63,848 nt of DNA from Rhizobiales bacterium 32-66-11 (GCA_002304505.1 NCEH01000016.1:1-63848); one strand, 5' to 3'; shown: positions 52,701 through 61,970, numbered from the stretch's first letter. Notes: generated by a model from the letters alone, not told the origin. A program made the numbers and translations.

Positions 52701-53933
52701 ATGCCTGAGGCGCGCGAAAACACTTTCTGCGACAGCGAAAACCCCGAAAGCGCACGCGAGCCGCGCGGGCCGCTCTCCGGCATCCGGGTTCTGGACCTCA
52801 CGAGCTATCTCGCCGGCCCCTATGGCTGCACCTTGCTCGCGGACCTCGGCGCGGACGTCATCAAGGTCGAGGCGCCGAGCGGCGACATGATGCGCAGCTA
52901 TCCTTCGACGCTGCCCGATGAAAGCCGCTCCTTCGTGGGCGCGAACCGCTGCAAGCGCGGCATCGTCATCGACCTGAAGAAGGAAGACGGGCTCGAGACC
53001 TTCCTGGATTTGGTGCGCACCGCCGACGTGGTGGTGCACAATTTCCGCCCTGCCGTGCCGCCGCGCCTGAAGATCGACTACGACCGCCTGAAGGCGATCA
53101 ATCCGCGCCTCATCTATTGCGCCATCACCGGCTTCGGCGACCATGGCCCGATGGCCAATAATGCCGGCTTCGACCAGGTGCTCCAGTGTCTCACGGGCCT
53201 CTGCACCTTCCAGGGCGGGCCGGACAGGGAGCCCGAGATCGTGCTGGGCTCGGTGGTGGATTATTACACGTCCGCGCTGGTGGCGTTCGGCATCTCCTCC
53301 GCCTTGTTCCAGCGCGAGCGCGACGGGCAGGGCCAATATATCGGCTCCTCGCTCCTGCGCAGCGCCATCACCATGCAGTCGGCCCGCTTCGTGTGGGCGG
53401 AAGGCGAGGACCGCGCGGTCAATCGCGACATCCGGCTCGCGCCGCTCACGGGCATCCATCCCACCAAGGCGGGGTATCTCTACATTTCCTCCCATTCCAA
53501 GCACTTCTGGGATGCGCTGTGCGACCTGCTGGAGCTGCAGGACTTCAAGGCGGATCCGCGCATGGCGACCATGGCGAGCCGGATCGCCCATGTGGACGTC
53601 ATCCTCCCGCGCCTGCATGCCGCCTTGCGCAAACATACCGCGGTGGAATGGGCGGAAATCTTCGGCGAGAAGGTGCCCAATGCCCCGGTTCAGCCCCTTG
53701 AGGACATGTTCGACCATCCCCAGGTGCTGGCGCAGGATCTGGTGACCACCTACGAACATCCGGTGATCGGCACCTATCGCGGCATGACCAAGCCGCTCGA
53801 ATTCTCCCGCACGCCGGGCCCGGCGCCGTTCGCGGCGCCCGTCATGGGCCAGCATACCGACGCCATCCTGCAGCAATGCGGCTACAGCGCGGAACGGATC
53901 CGCGACCTGAAGGCGAGCGCGGCGGTCCGCTGA
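52701..53933 (+). CDS. Class III CoA-transferase (CaiB/BaiF family)
   Basis: The 410-residue protein begins after a 25-residue variable tail with SGIRVLDLTSYLAGPYGCTLLADLGADVIKVEAPSGDMMR, the family hallmark. The catalytic Asp region is probably VVDYYTSALVAFGI. It transfers CoA between acids, here presumably activating the imported or oxidised substrate as its CoA thioester. ATG 52701 follows AGAAGGACGGGATGG. It is the only plus-strand gene between two minus-strand units and is divergent from LysR. Confidence 0.93.
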   Translation: MPEARENTFCDSENPESAREPRGPLSGIRVLDLTSYLAGPYGCTLLADLGADVIKVEAPSGDMMRSYPSTLPDESRSFVGANRCKRGIVIDLKKEDGLETFLDLVRTADVVVHNFRPAVPPRLKIDYDRLKAINPRLIYCAITGFGDHGPMANNAGFDQVLQCLTGLCTFQGGPDREPEIVLGSVVDYYTSALVAFGISSALFQRERDGQGQYIGSSLLRSAITMQSARFVWAEGEDRAVNRDIRLAPLTGIHPTKAGYLYISSHSKHFWDALCDLLELQDFKADPRMATMASRIAHVDVILPRLHAALRKHTAVEWAEIFGEKVPNAPVQPLEDMFDHPQVLAQDLVTTYEHPVIGTYRGMTKPLEFSRTPGPAPFAAPVMGQHTDAILQQCGYSAERIRDLKASAAVR

Positions 53934-54071
53934 GCCTGCGCGTGCCGTCCCGCGCGGCGGACAAAGGGGCATTGCTGCGACCTCGATGGTGGGAGCGGGC
54001 CGCTCGCGCGGCACGCCCCCCTTGGTTGCGCCGCGTGTCGGCGCGCCGGCTTTTCCTGACTGGCTTGGCCC

Positions 54072-54830
54072 CTAAAAGGCGAAGCGCAGCCCGCCGCCAT
54101 CGACGGGAATGGAGGTGCCGGTGACGAAGCTTGCCCGCTTCGAGCACAGAAAGGCCACCAGATCCGCCAGTTCCTCCGGTTCGCCGAAGCGGCCCATGGG
54201 GATGTTCTGGTCGATGAATTTTTGCCGCGCCGCATCCGTGGGATAAAGCCGCGTCATGATCTGGACCGACTTGATGCGGCCGGGCGCCACGCAATTCACC
54301 GTGATGCCGTGGGGCGCGAGCTCGGCGGCGGCGGACTTGGACCAGCTCTCCAGCGCCGCCTTGGCGGGAATGGCCGCGTTCATCACCTTGGAGATCACCG
54401 CGCCGGAAATGTTCACCACGCGGCCCCAGCCCGCCGCCTTCATGCCGGGGGCGAAAGCCTCGGTGAGGCGGCGCGCCGCGTCGAAATTGAGCGCGAAGGC
54501 CTCGGCCCATTCCGCATCCCCCGCATGCTCGCCGAGGGGACGCGAGGCGCCGGCATTGTTCACCAGCACATCGATGCCGCCCAGCGCCTGCAGGACGGCG
54601 GCGGTCAATTGGGCGACACCTTCCGAGCTCGCCACATCGGCGGTGGCGACGATGGGGCGCGTGCCTCCGGCGGCGGCGATCTCGCCGGCCAGTTCCTCCA
54701 GCGGCGCGACGTTGCGCGCGGCGATGACAAGCCTTGCGCCCTCGGCGGCCAGCACCTTCGCCACCGCACGGCCGATGCCGCTGCCCGCGCCGGTGACGAG
54801 GGCGCGCCGTTCGGCAAGTCCCAAATCCAT
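54072..54830 (-). CDS. SDR-family oxidoreductase lacking the catalytic tyrosine
   Basis: The 252-residue SDR has a clear cofactor motif ALVTGAGSGIGRAVAKVL, LVNNAGASRPLG and NISGA at the catalytic serine region. Where YxxxK is expected, the sequence reads AAIPAKAALESW: the lysine is kept and tyrosine is replaced by alanine. The C-terminal TGTSIPVDGG is normal. Start ATG 54830 follows GGGAG by seven bases; another ATG two codons upstream is possible. It lies 134 bases after the carboxymuconolactone decarboxylase-like gene. It may have altered chemistry or a binding role. Confidence 0.88.
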   Translation of the reverse strand: MDLGLAERRALVTGAGSGIGRAVAKVLAAEGARLVIAARNVAPLEELAGEIAAAGGTRPIVATADVASSEGVAQLTAAVLQALGGIDVLVNNAGASRPLGEHAGDAEWAEAFALNFDAARRLTEAFAPGMKAAGWGRVVNISGAVISKVMNAAIPAKAALESWSKSAAAELAPHGITVNCVAPGRIKSVQIMTRLYPTDAARQKFIDQNIPMGRFGEPEELADLVAFLCSKRASFVTGTSIPVDGGGLRFAF

Positions 54831-54964
54831 TCCCATGCTCCCGCGATGCGTGTTCCTGATGAGGTGCGCGCTCTGCCCGGCATGCCGGGCGCCGGGCAGA
54901 TCGCGCCCCCGGGACCTTTCGGCCTCGGCGGCGCCGGAGCCTTTGCCCCTTCCGCGCGCCGGCC

Positions 54965-55342
54965 TCAGAGCTGGCCGGCCTCCTGGAGCACCTTGCGCGC
55001 GATGCGGAAGCATTCCACGCCGCAGGGCACGCCGCCATAGATGGCGACCACATGGATGATGGCGCGGATCTCTTCCTTGGTCACACCATTGGTCAGGGCG
55101 CCCTTGCAGTGGATCTCCCATTCGTGCCAGCGGGCGAGCCCGCCGAGCATGGCGAGGTTCATCATGCTGCGGGTCTTGACGTCGATGGTCTCATCGCCCC
55201 AGCCGAAGCCCCAGCACCAGGCGGTCATGGCTTCCTGAAACGGCAGGGAAAAGTCGTCCGCACTGGCCAGATTCTTCTCCACATATTCGGCACCGAGCGT
55301 GCTCTTGCGCTTGGCGAGGCCTTTCTCGAACATTTCAGTCAT
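54965..55342 (-). CDS. Carboxymuconolactone decarboxylase-like protein
   Basis: The 125-residue all-helical protein has the CMD motif MLGGLARWHEWEIHCKGALTNGVTKEEIRAIIHVVAIYGGVPCGVE. PcaC-type enzymes decarboxylate gamma-carboxymuconolactone; AhpD-type relatives use a CxxC redox pair, which is not clearly present (the cysteines are spaced PCGVEC). The start is ATG 55342. A role with the lactonase- and hydrolase-like genes downstream is plausible. Confidence 0.88.
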   Translation of the reverse strand: MTEMFEKGLAKRKSTLGAEYVEKNLASADDFSLPFQEAMTAWCWGFGWGDETIDVKTRSMMNLAMLGGLARWHEWEIHCKGALTNGVTKEEIRAIIHVVAIYGGVPCGVECFRIARKVLQEAGQL

Positions 55343-55731
55343 GTCTCACATCACCTTTCTTTGGAACCTGGCCCGGCGGCGTCGGCGCCAGTGGGAGCGG
55401 CGTCCTGTGCCGGGTGCCCGCCATCCGAAACATACGAACAGTTTAAGTGATAATACAATCATACGTTCTGGCGCAATACTTGGGCCAAAGAAAAGCCCCC
55501 GCAGACCGCAAGATCCCGGCGAACGCTTTCGCACCGCTGTTCCCGGATGCCCGCGCAGAAATCACCCCGGCAGGGCGCCGCAGCGCGCGGCCAGCCGCTC
55601 CGTCAATGCGCCGCAAGCCACACCGCGACCAAAGGCGAGCTGATTTCGGTCTTCTTCTAATATGATAATACGATCTTAGACATAGCGGCCATGGCGCATC
55701 GCCCCGGTGATGCGCCATGGGCTCCTTGTCG
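55343..55731. other. Control region between aldehyde dehydrogenase and CMD-like genes
   Basis: About 390 bases without a gene. Two AT-rich islands (55437-55468 and 55656-55680) stand out from GC-rich DNA, each with TGATAATAC(A/G)ATC at 55448-55460 and 55663-55675. These look like promoter or operator sites for the minus-strand CMD-SDR unit. Confidence 0.5.
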
Positions 55732-57198
55732 TCAGCGGATGATGAACGGGTTCGCCACCGTGGTTTCGGTTGCGATCCACACCGATTTGACCTGGAGATA
55801 TTCCTTGATGGCCTCAAGACCGCTCTCGCGGCCGATGCCGCTGCGCTTATAGCCGCCGAACGGCGAGGTATAGCTGACCGCCCGGTAGGTATTCACCCAC
55901 ACCGTGCCCGAGCGCAGACGCTCGGACAGGCGCAGGGCGCGGCCCATGTCCTTCGTCCACACCCCCGAGGCCAAGCCGAACGCCACATCATTGGCGATGC
56001 GCACCGCTTCTTCTTCCGTGTCGAAGGGGATCACCGCCAGCACCGGGCCGAACACCTCTTCCTGGGCGATGCGCATGGCATTGGTGACGCCGGTGAAGAT
56101 GGTGGGCTCGACGAACTGGCCGCCGGGTGCGCCCGCATAGGGCTTGCCGCCGAGCGCGCAATGGGCGCCTTCCGCCAAAGCAATATCGATATAGTCCAGC
56201 ACCTTGCGATATTGGGCCGGCGTCGTGACCGGCCCCACATTGGTGTCGGCCTGCATGGGATCGCCGATCTTGGCGGCACGCGCCACCTCCAGCAGGCGCT
56301 CCATGAACCGGTCGTGGATCGTGCGCTGGAGCAGCAGGCGGGAACCGGCGATGCAGGTCTGGCCGGTGGCGGCGAAGATGCCGGAGACCGCGCCCATTAC
56401 GGCTGCCTCCAGGTCCGCATCCTCGAACACGATGTTGGGCGACTTGCCGCCCAATTCCAGGGAGACGTGCTTGATCTGCTTGGCCGCCGTCTCATACACC
56501 TTCTGGCCGCCGATATCGGAGCCGGTAAAGGCGATCTTGCTTACGGCGGGATGCTCCACCAGCGCCGCGCCCGCCTCGGCGCCGAAGCCGGTGACGGTGT
56601 TGACCACGCCCGCCGGGAAGCCGGCCTTTTCGAATAGCGTCATGAATTCGAGGGTGGAGGCGGAGGTGAATTCCGAAGGCTTGATGATCGCCGCATTGCC
56701 CGCCGCCAGCGCCGCCGCGAGCTTCCAGGCGAGCAGCAGCAGCGGAGAATTCCAGGGCGTGATCATGCCCACCACGCCGAGCGGCTCGTAGCGGGTGAAA
56801 TTGAAGATCCCACTCTTGTCGGTCGGGATGACGGCGCCCTCCACCTTGTCCGCGAGGCCGCCATAATAGCGATACCATTCGGCGAGATATTTGGTCTGGG
56901 CGTGCATCTCGGCATAGAGCTTGCCGTTGTCGCGCACCTCGATCTCGGCCAGGCGCGGAGCATCCGCCTCGATCAGTTCGGCGAGCTTGTAGAGGATCTT
57001 GCCGCGCGCGGACGGCGTCATGGCGCGCCAGGTCTCGAACCCCTTTTCGGCGGCGACGACCGCTTTCGCGATGTCCTCGGCGGTGCCGCGGGCGATCTCG
57101 GCCCAGGCCTCGCCGCTATAGGGGTTGCGGGTTTCGAAATATTCGCCGCCGGCCGGCGCAACGAAGGCGCCGCCGATGAAATGGCCGTAGCGCTGCAT
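55732..57198 (-). CDS. NAD-dependent aldehyde dehydrogenase
   Basis: The 488-residue ALDH has catalytic Glu in HVSLELGGKSPNIVFED, Cys in ATGQTCIAGSR, and PWNSPLLLLAWKLAAALAAGNAAIIKPSE. It is similar to the broad betaine/aromatic aldehyde group; the specific substrate is unknown. ATG 57198 (MQRYGHFIGG) follows GGGAGAGACC and is far better than the longer frame. It is divergent from the binding-protein gene across 156 bases. Confidence 0.93.
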   Translation of the reverse strand: MQRYGHFIGGAFVAPAGGEYFETRNPYSGEAWAEIARGTAEDIAKAVVAAEKGFETWRAMTPSARGKILYKLAELIEADAPRLAEIEVRDNGKLYAEMHAQTKYLAEWYRYYGGLADKVEGAVIPTDKSGIFNFTRYEPLGVVGMITPWNSPLLLLAWKLAAALAAGNAAIIKPSEFTSASTLEFMTLFEKAGFPAGVVNTVTGFGAEAGAALVEHPAVSKIAFTGSDIGGQKVYETAAKQIKHVSLELGGKSPNIVFEDADLEAAVMGAVSGIFAATGQTCIAGSRLLLQRTIHDRFMERLLEVARAAKIGDPMQADTNVGPVTTPAQYRKVLDYIDIALAEGAHCALGGKPYAGAPGGQFVEPTIFTGVTNAMRIAQEEVFGPVLAVIPFDTEEEAVRIANDVAFGLASGVWTKDMGRALRLSERLRSGTVWVNTYRAVSYTSPFGGYKRSGIGRESGLEAIKEYLQVKSVWIATETTVANPFIIR

Positions 57199-57272
57199 GG
57201 TCTCTCCCTGTCCCTCTTGGCTTTGCAGCGGCGGAGGGTGGCAGAAACCGGCCCGCCCGTCCATGTCATATT

Positions 57273-57281
57273 GTATGATTG
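57273..57281. promoter_or_regulatory. Shared AT-rich motif in the ALDH/binding-protein divergent region
   Basis: GTATGATTG occurs here and, as its complement CAATCATAC, at 55456-55464 upstream of the CMD-like gene. A TTGACA lies just downstream at 57289-57294. A shared regulator of both units is possible. Confidence 0.35.
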
Positions 57282-57354
57282 GTTTTCCTTGACATCGCAT
57301 ACCAGGGAGATGAGAGTTCAGGCAATAAGACAATAATTAAATAGGGAGAGGATC

Positions 57355-58635
57355 ATGAGCGAATCCAAGGGGCATAAGACCCTTTCCGCTTGTCGCGCCA
57401 ACCGTCCCGAGAGCGGCTTCATGCCAAGCGGCTTCATGCCAAGCCGACGCAGCGTTCTGGCCGCCGGCGCCGCGACGCTGGCCATGCCTTACCTGTCCCG
57501 GGTGTCCTATGCGGCGGGCAAGGACGTGAATGTGGGCGTCGTCGTGCCCCTGTCGGGCGCCAATGCCCAGTTCGGCGTGAACTCGCGCAATGGCATCGAG
57601 CTGGTGGCGGACCAGATCAATGCCGCCGGCGGCATCAAGGCGCTCGGCGGCGCCAAGATCAATCTGGTGATCGCCGATTCCACCTCCACGCCCACCTCCG
57701 CCGCCACCGTCGGCCAGCGGCTCATTGCCCAGAACGACGTGGTCGCCATCCTCGGCGCCTATGCCTCGTCCCTCACCCTGGCCCTGTCGGAAGCCACCGA
57801 GCGGCGCGGCATCCCGCTCATGACCATGTCGTTCTCCGACCAGATCACCGGGCGCGGCTTCAAGAACGTGTTCCAGATCATCTCCAAGGCCTCCACCCTG
57901 GGCGAGGCTCAGCTGAAGGGCACCGCCGAGATCGCGCAGAAGGGCGGCGAGACGCTCAAGACCATCGCCATCATGTACGAAGACACGGCCTATGGCAGTT
58001 CGCAGGCCGCCGGCCTGCGCACCACCGCCAAGGCGCTGGGCATCACGGTGGCCATGGACGAGGCCTATCCGCTCGGCATCACCGACGTCACGCCGCTCAT
58101 CAACAAGCTGCGTGCGGCGAATGCGCAGGCGGTGTTCCCCGCCTCCTATCTCAACGACGGCCTCCAGATCATCCGCACCATGCGCCAGCAGGGCATCAAG
58201 CTGCCGGTGATCGGCGGCGCGGGCGGCTATGTGATTCCGGATTTCAAGAAGGCGCTCGGCGACTATGCCGAGAACGTCATGTCCATCGCGCCGGGCAATT
58301 ACGACCAGGACCCGAGCCTCACCGACGCGTTCAAGAAGCGCTACGGCTATTTCATGGTGCACGAGGCCCTGGAACACGCGGTGTGCCTCGACGTGCTCGC
58401 CAAGGCGCTGGAAAAGGCCGGCAAGGCCGATCCCAATGCGGTGCGCGAAACCCTGCACAGCACGCGCTTCGAAGGCGGCTGGTGCAACGCCATGACCGGG
58501 CGCGCGGTCAAGTTCGACGAGACCGGCCTCAACACGCTCGCCAAGCCGCTCATGGTGCAATGGCGCGGCGATAATCTCGTGACCGTGTGGCCGGACGAAT
58601 ACGCCAAGGGCAAGGCCATCTGGGCCGGCGCATAG
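57355..58635 (+). CDS. Branched-chain-type ABC transporter binding protein, Tat-like signal
   Basis: The 426-residue protein has a long N-terminal extension and the twin-arginine-like signal MPSRRSVLAAGAATLAMPYL, then a type I binding fold (VNVGVVVPLSGANAQFGVNSR). A 15-bp tandem duplication places GFMPSGFMPS just ahead of the RR. Translation could start at ATG 57355 (after TAGGGAGAGGATC) or at internal ATGs 57421 or 57436. It delivers a solute to LivHMGF downstream. Confidence 0.92.
   Translation: MSESKGHKTLSACRANRPESGFMPSGFMPSRRSVLAAGAATLAMPYLSRVSYAAGKDVNVGVVVPLSGANAQFGVNSRNGIELVADQINAAGGIKALGGAKINLVIADSTSTPTSAATVGQRLIAQNDVVAILGAYASSLTLALSEATERRGIPLMTMSFSDQITGRGFKNVFQIISKASTLGEAQLKGTAEIAQKGGETLKTIAIMYEDTAYGSSQAAGLRTTAKALGITVAMDEAYPLGITDVTPLINKLRAANAQAVFPASYLNDGLQIIRTMRQQGIKLPVIGGAGGYVIPDFKKALGDYAENVMSIAPGNYDQDPSLTDAFKKRYGYFMVHEALEHAVCLDVLAKALEKAGKADPNAVRETLHSTRFEGGWCNAMTGRAVKFDETGLNTLAKPLMVQWRGDNLVTVWPDEYAKGKAIWAGA
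57412..57441. repeat. 15-bp tandem duplication in signal-peptide region
   Basis: AGCGGCTTCATGCCA occurs twice in immediate succession, adding an extra in-frame ATG and GFMPS. It looks like recent slippage. Confidence 0.85.
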
Positions 58636-58686
58636 CCGGCCCCCGCCTCCCGCCCGCCCCTCACATTTGCCTCCCGGAGCGCGCTC

Positions 58687-59547
58687 GTGGCCTTCCTTCA
58701 AGCCGTGATCGACGGGCTGATGATCGGCGGCGTCTATGCCGTCATCTCCATCGGCCTCACCCTCGTGTTCGGCGTCATGGGCATCGTGAATTTCGCCCAG
58801 GCCGAATTCCTGACGCTCGGCATGTTCGTCGCCTTCTTTGCCTGGAAATATCTGGGCATCGACCCGCTGGTCGGATCGCTCATTTCCTTCGTGCTGATCT
58901 TCGGCCTCGGCGTCCTCGTGCAGATGACCATCATCCAGCGGGTGTTGAACGCGCCGCCGGTGGCACAGATCTTCGTCACGGTGGGCCTGCTCATCGTGAT
59001 CGAGAACCTGTCGCTGATCGCCTTCGGCTCCGATTTCCGCTCGGTGACCACGAGCTACCAGACCTCGGCCTTGCGGCTCGGCCCGCTGTTCATCAGCGTG
59101 CCCTATCTCGCGGCCTTCTGCATGTCGCTGCTGTCGGGGCTGGCGCTCTGGCTGTTCACCAACAAGACCTGGTACGGGCGGGCCATGCGCGCCACGGCCC
59201 AGGACCCCATGGCGGCGCATCTCATGGGCATCAACGCCGACCGCATGCGCCAGATCGCCTTCGGGCTCGGGGTGGGCATGACCGCGTTCGGCGGCGCGGT
59301 CATCCTGCCCTATTTCACCGTCCATCCCACGGTCGGCCATCAATTCGTGGTGCTCATGTTCACCGTGGTGGTGCTGGGCGGCCTCGGCAGCGTCGCCGGC
59401 GCGGTGGTCGGCGGGCTGGTGGTGGGGGTGATCCAATCGGTCTCCACCCTGTTCTTCCCGATCCAGCTGCAAAACCTCGTCCTGTTCCTCGTGTTCATCA
59501 CCGTGCTTGCGGTGCGGCCCACCGGCCTGATCGGAGCGGCGCGATGA
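58687..59547 (+). CDS. livH: Branched-chain-type ABC transporter permease (LivH)
   Basis: A 286-residue permease with the hallmark TLVFGVMGIVNFAQAEFLTLGMFVAF and GLGSVAGAVVGGLVVG. The start is GTG 58687 after GGAGCGCGCTC. It is the second LivH in the window; the two systems differ throughout and are not a recent duplication. Its stop overlaps the livM start (ATGA). Confidence 0.93.
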   Translation: MAFLQAVIDGLMIGGVYAVISIGLTLVFGVMGIVNFAQAEFLTLGMFVAFFAWKYLGIDPLVGSLISFVLIFGLGVLVQMTIIQRVLNAPPVAQIFVTVGLLIVIENLSLIAFGSDFRSVTTSYQTSALRLGPLFISVPYLAAFCMSLLSGLALWLFTNKTWYGRAMRATAQDPMAAHLMGINADRMRQIAFGLGVGMTAFGGAVILPYFTVHPTVGHQFVVLMFTVVVLGGLGSVAGAVVGGLVVGVIQSVSTLFFPIQLQNLVLFLVFITVLAVRPTGLIGAAR

Positions 59548-60515
59548 AACCCTGGATCTGGGGCGCCGCGGCCCTGATCGCGGCGGTCGTCGTGCCGTCT
59601 TTCCTCGATCCGGCGGGCTATCCGATCCGGGTCCTGACGCTCACGCTGCTGTTCGCCGCCCTCGGCCAGGCGTGGAACATCGTCGGCGGCCTTGCGAACC
59701 AGATTTCGCTCGGCCATGCGGCCTTCTTCGGCATCGGCGCCTACACCTCCACCATCCTGCTGATCCATTTCAACCTGTCGCCCTGGATCGGCATGCTGGC
59801 GGGGGCCGCGCTGGCGGCGCTGGCTGCCTACCTGCTGAGCTTCCCCACCATGAAGCTGCGCGGGCATTATTTCGCCCTCGCCACCCTCGCCTTCAGCGAG
59901 GTGCTGCGCGTCGTCGCCAGTTCCTGGACCTCGGTGACCGGCGGTCCGGCGGGCCTCTCCGTGCCCTATGCGGCGGACAGTCTCGCGCTGCTGCAATTCA
60001 AGAGCACGACGCCCTATTACTACATCATCCTGGGCGCCCTGGTGCTGATCTGCGTGGTCTTCCTGGTGATCCAGAAGAGCGCCTTGGGCTATCGCCTGCG
60101 GGCGGTGAAGGAAAACCCCGATGCCGCCGAGGTGATCGGCGTGGATACCACGCGTGTGAAGATCACCGCCGCCGTCATCTCGGCCGCGCTGACGGCCCTG
60201 CTGGGCACGCTCTATGCCCAGTTCACGTATTTCTTCGATCCCGAGGCGGTGTTCGGCATCGTCGCCATCTCGGTGCGCGCGGCCATCATCGCCATCCTCG
60301 GGGGCGCGGGCACGCTGGCTGGGCCCCTCATCGGCGCCTTCGTCATCGTGCCGCTGGAGGAGTTCGCCAATGCCGCCCTCTCCTCGCGCGCGGCCGGCCT
60401 CTCCCAGCTCGTGTTCGGCCTGATGCTCATCGCCATCATCCTGGTCGAGCCGCGCGGCCTGCTGGTCCTGGTCTCCAACGGCATCGCGCGCCTGCGCAAG
60501 GGGAGGAAGGGATGA
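59544..60515 (+). CDS. livM: Branched-chain-type ABC transporter permease (LivM)
   Basis: The 323-residue permease has the LivM motif NIVGGLANQISLGHAAFFGIGAYTS and ILGGAGTLAGPLIGAFVIVP. It is coupled to livH upstream (ATGA) and to livG downstream (start 60512 inside its stop). It forms the pore with LivH. Confidence 0.93.
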   Translation: MKPWIWGAAALIAAVVVPSFLDPAGYPIRVLTLTLLFAALGQAWNIVGGLANQISLGHAAFFGIGAYTSTILLIHFNLSPWIGMLAGAALAALAAYLLSFPTMKLRGHYFALATLAFSEVLRVVASSWTSVTGGPAGLSVPYAADSLALLQFKSTTPYYYIILGALVLICVVFLVIQKSALGYRLRAVKENPDAAEVIGVDTTRVKITAAVISAALTALLGTLYAQFTYFFDPEAVFGIVAISVRAAIIAILGGAGTLAGPLIGAFVIVPLEEFANAALSSRAAGLSQLVFGLMLIAIILVEPRGLLVLVSNGIARLRKGRKG

Positions 60516-61234
60516 GCGCTCCGATCCTCCAGGTGGACGGCATCACCAAGAGATTTGGCGGCCTGCTCGCCCTCGACAACGTATCGTTCGAGGTGGCGGC
60601 GGGCGACATCATCGGCCTGATCGGGCCAAATGGCGCCGGCAAATCCACCTTGTTCAGCACCCTGGTGGGCCTGCACAAGCCCACCAGCGGTTCGGTGCGC
60701 TTCGCCGGCGCGGACATCACCGGCCTCAAGCCCCACAAGGTGGCGGCGCGCGGCCTGACCAAGACGTTCCAGAACGTGGCCCTGTTCATGGAAGCCACGG
60801 TGCTCGACAATGTGCTCATCGGCGCCCTGCTGCGCGAGGGCGTCGCCGAGGCGCGCACGACCGCCATGGCCTGCCTCGACCGGGTGGGCCTCGCGCACAT
60901 TGCGGGCAAGACGGCGAACGATCTCTCCTTCCCCGAGCGGGCGCGGGTGGAGGTGGCGCGCAGCCTCGCCACCCGGCCCAAGGTGCTCCTGCTCGACGAG
61001 GTGATGGCCGCGCTCAACCATGTGGAGATGGAGGAGATCATGGCCCTGATCCGCTCGCTGAGGGACGACGGGCTGACCGTCGTCGCGGTCGAGCACCACA
61101 TGCATGCCATCATGTCCCTGTGCGAGCGCATCGTGGTGCTCAATTTCGGCCGCAAGATCGCCGACGGCACCCCCCAGGACATCGCGAAAGATCCCGAGGT
61201 GGTGCGCGCCTATCTCGGCCGCGAATACGCTTGA
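60512..61234 (+). CDS. livG: Branched-chain-type ABC transporter ATP-binding protein (LivG)
   Basis: The 240-residue ATPase has Walker A GPNGAGKST, but the signature reads DLSFPERARVEVARSLA in place of LSGGQ and Walker B is LLLLDEVMAALN. These match a variant LivG subgroup I recall, in which the signature glycines are lost and the partner LivF keeps them. The catalytic site would be asymmetric. It overlaps the livM stop by four bases. Confidence 0.9.
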   Translation: MSAPILQVDGITKRFGGLLALDNVSFEVAAGDIIGLIGPNGAGKSTLFSTLVGLHKPTSGSVRFAGADITGLKPHKVAARGLTKTFQNVALFMEATVLDNVLIGALLREGVAEARTTAMACLDRVGLAHIAGKTANDLSFPERARVEVARSLATRPKVLLLDEVMAALNHVEMEEIMALIRSLRDDGLTVVAVEHHMHAIMSLCERIVVLNFGRKIADGTPQDIAKDPEVVRAYLGREYA

Positions 61235-61244
61235 GGATGGGCAC

Positions 61245-61970
61245 GTGAACATGACTGGCGCCCCGTTGCTGCGGATCGAGCACCTTCATGCCGGCTATGA
61301 CGGCAATGACGTGCTTCACGACATTTCCATGGAGATGAGCGAGGGCGAGTTCATCTGCGTCATCGGCGCCAATACGGCGGGCAAGAGCACGCTTCTGCGC
61401 ACCATCTCGCGCCTGGTACGCAATGCGCGCGGGCGCATCACCTTCGATGGGCACGACCTGATGGCGACCGCGCCCTATGACGTGCCCAAGCTCGGCATCG
61501 CCCATGTACCCGAGGGCCGGCATGTCTTTCCCGACATGACGGTGGAGGAAAACCTGTTGCTCGGCGCCTATTGCGTGCGCCACGACCCGGCCTACAAGCA
61601 CCGGCTGGAGGAGAGTTTCTCCCTCTTCCCGCGCCTGCGCGAGCGGCGCACCCAGCGCGCCGGCACCCTCTCCGGCGGCGAGCAGCAGATGGTGGTGCTG
61701 GGCCGGGCCATGATGCTCGGCATGCGGCTGCTGATCCTCGACGAGCCGAGCCACGGCCTCGCGCCCATCGTGGTGGACGAGGTGCACGACGCGCTGGTGA
61801 AGATCCACCAGCAGGGCACCTCGATCCTGCTCGTGGAGCAGAACACCGCGCTTGCCCTGTCGGTCGCCTCGCGCGGCTATGTGCTGGAATCCGGCCGCAT
61901 CGTGCTCGCCGACACCGCAGCGGCCCTGATGGAAAACCCCAAGGTGCGCGAGGCCTATCTCGGCCTGTGA
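61245..61970 (+). CDS. livF: Branched-chain-type ABC transporter ATP-binding protein (LivF)
   Basis: The 241-residue ATPase has Walker A GANTAGKST (a threonine replaces the usual second glycine), signature TLSGGEQQMVVLGRAM and Walker B LLILDEP. GTG 61245 is seven bases after GAGGA; ATG 61251 is the alternative. It supplies the canonical signature to complement LivG. It ends the transport operon. Confidence 0.91.
   Translation: MNMTGAPLLRIEHLHAGYDGNDVLHDISMEMSEGEFICVIGANTAGKSTLLRTISRLVRNARGRITFDGHDLMATAPYDVPKLGIAHVPEGRHVFPDMTVEENLLLGAYCVRHDPAYKHRLEESFSLFPRLRERRTQRAGTLSGGEQQMVVLGRAMMLGMRLLILDEPSHGLAPIVVDEVHDALVKIHQQGTSILLVEQNTALALSVASRGYVLESGRIVLADTAAALMENPKVREAYLGL

Noticed and set aside
57337..59472. 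711-codon minus-strand frame opposite the binding-protein and livH genes
   Set aside because: The translation is Asp/His/Arg-rich without motifs, and the plus strand is clearly coding.
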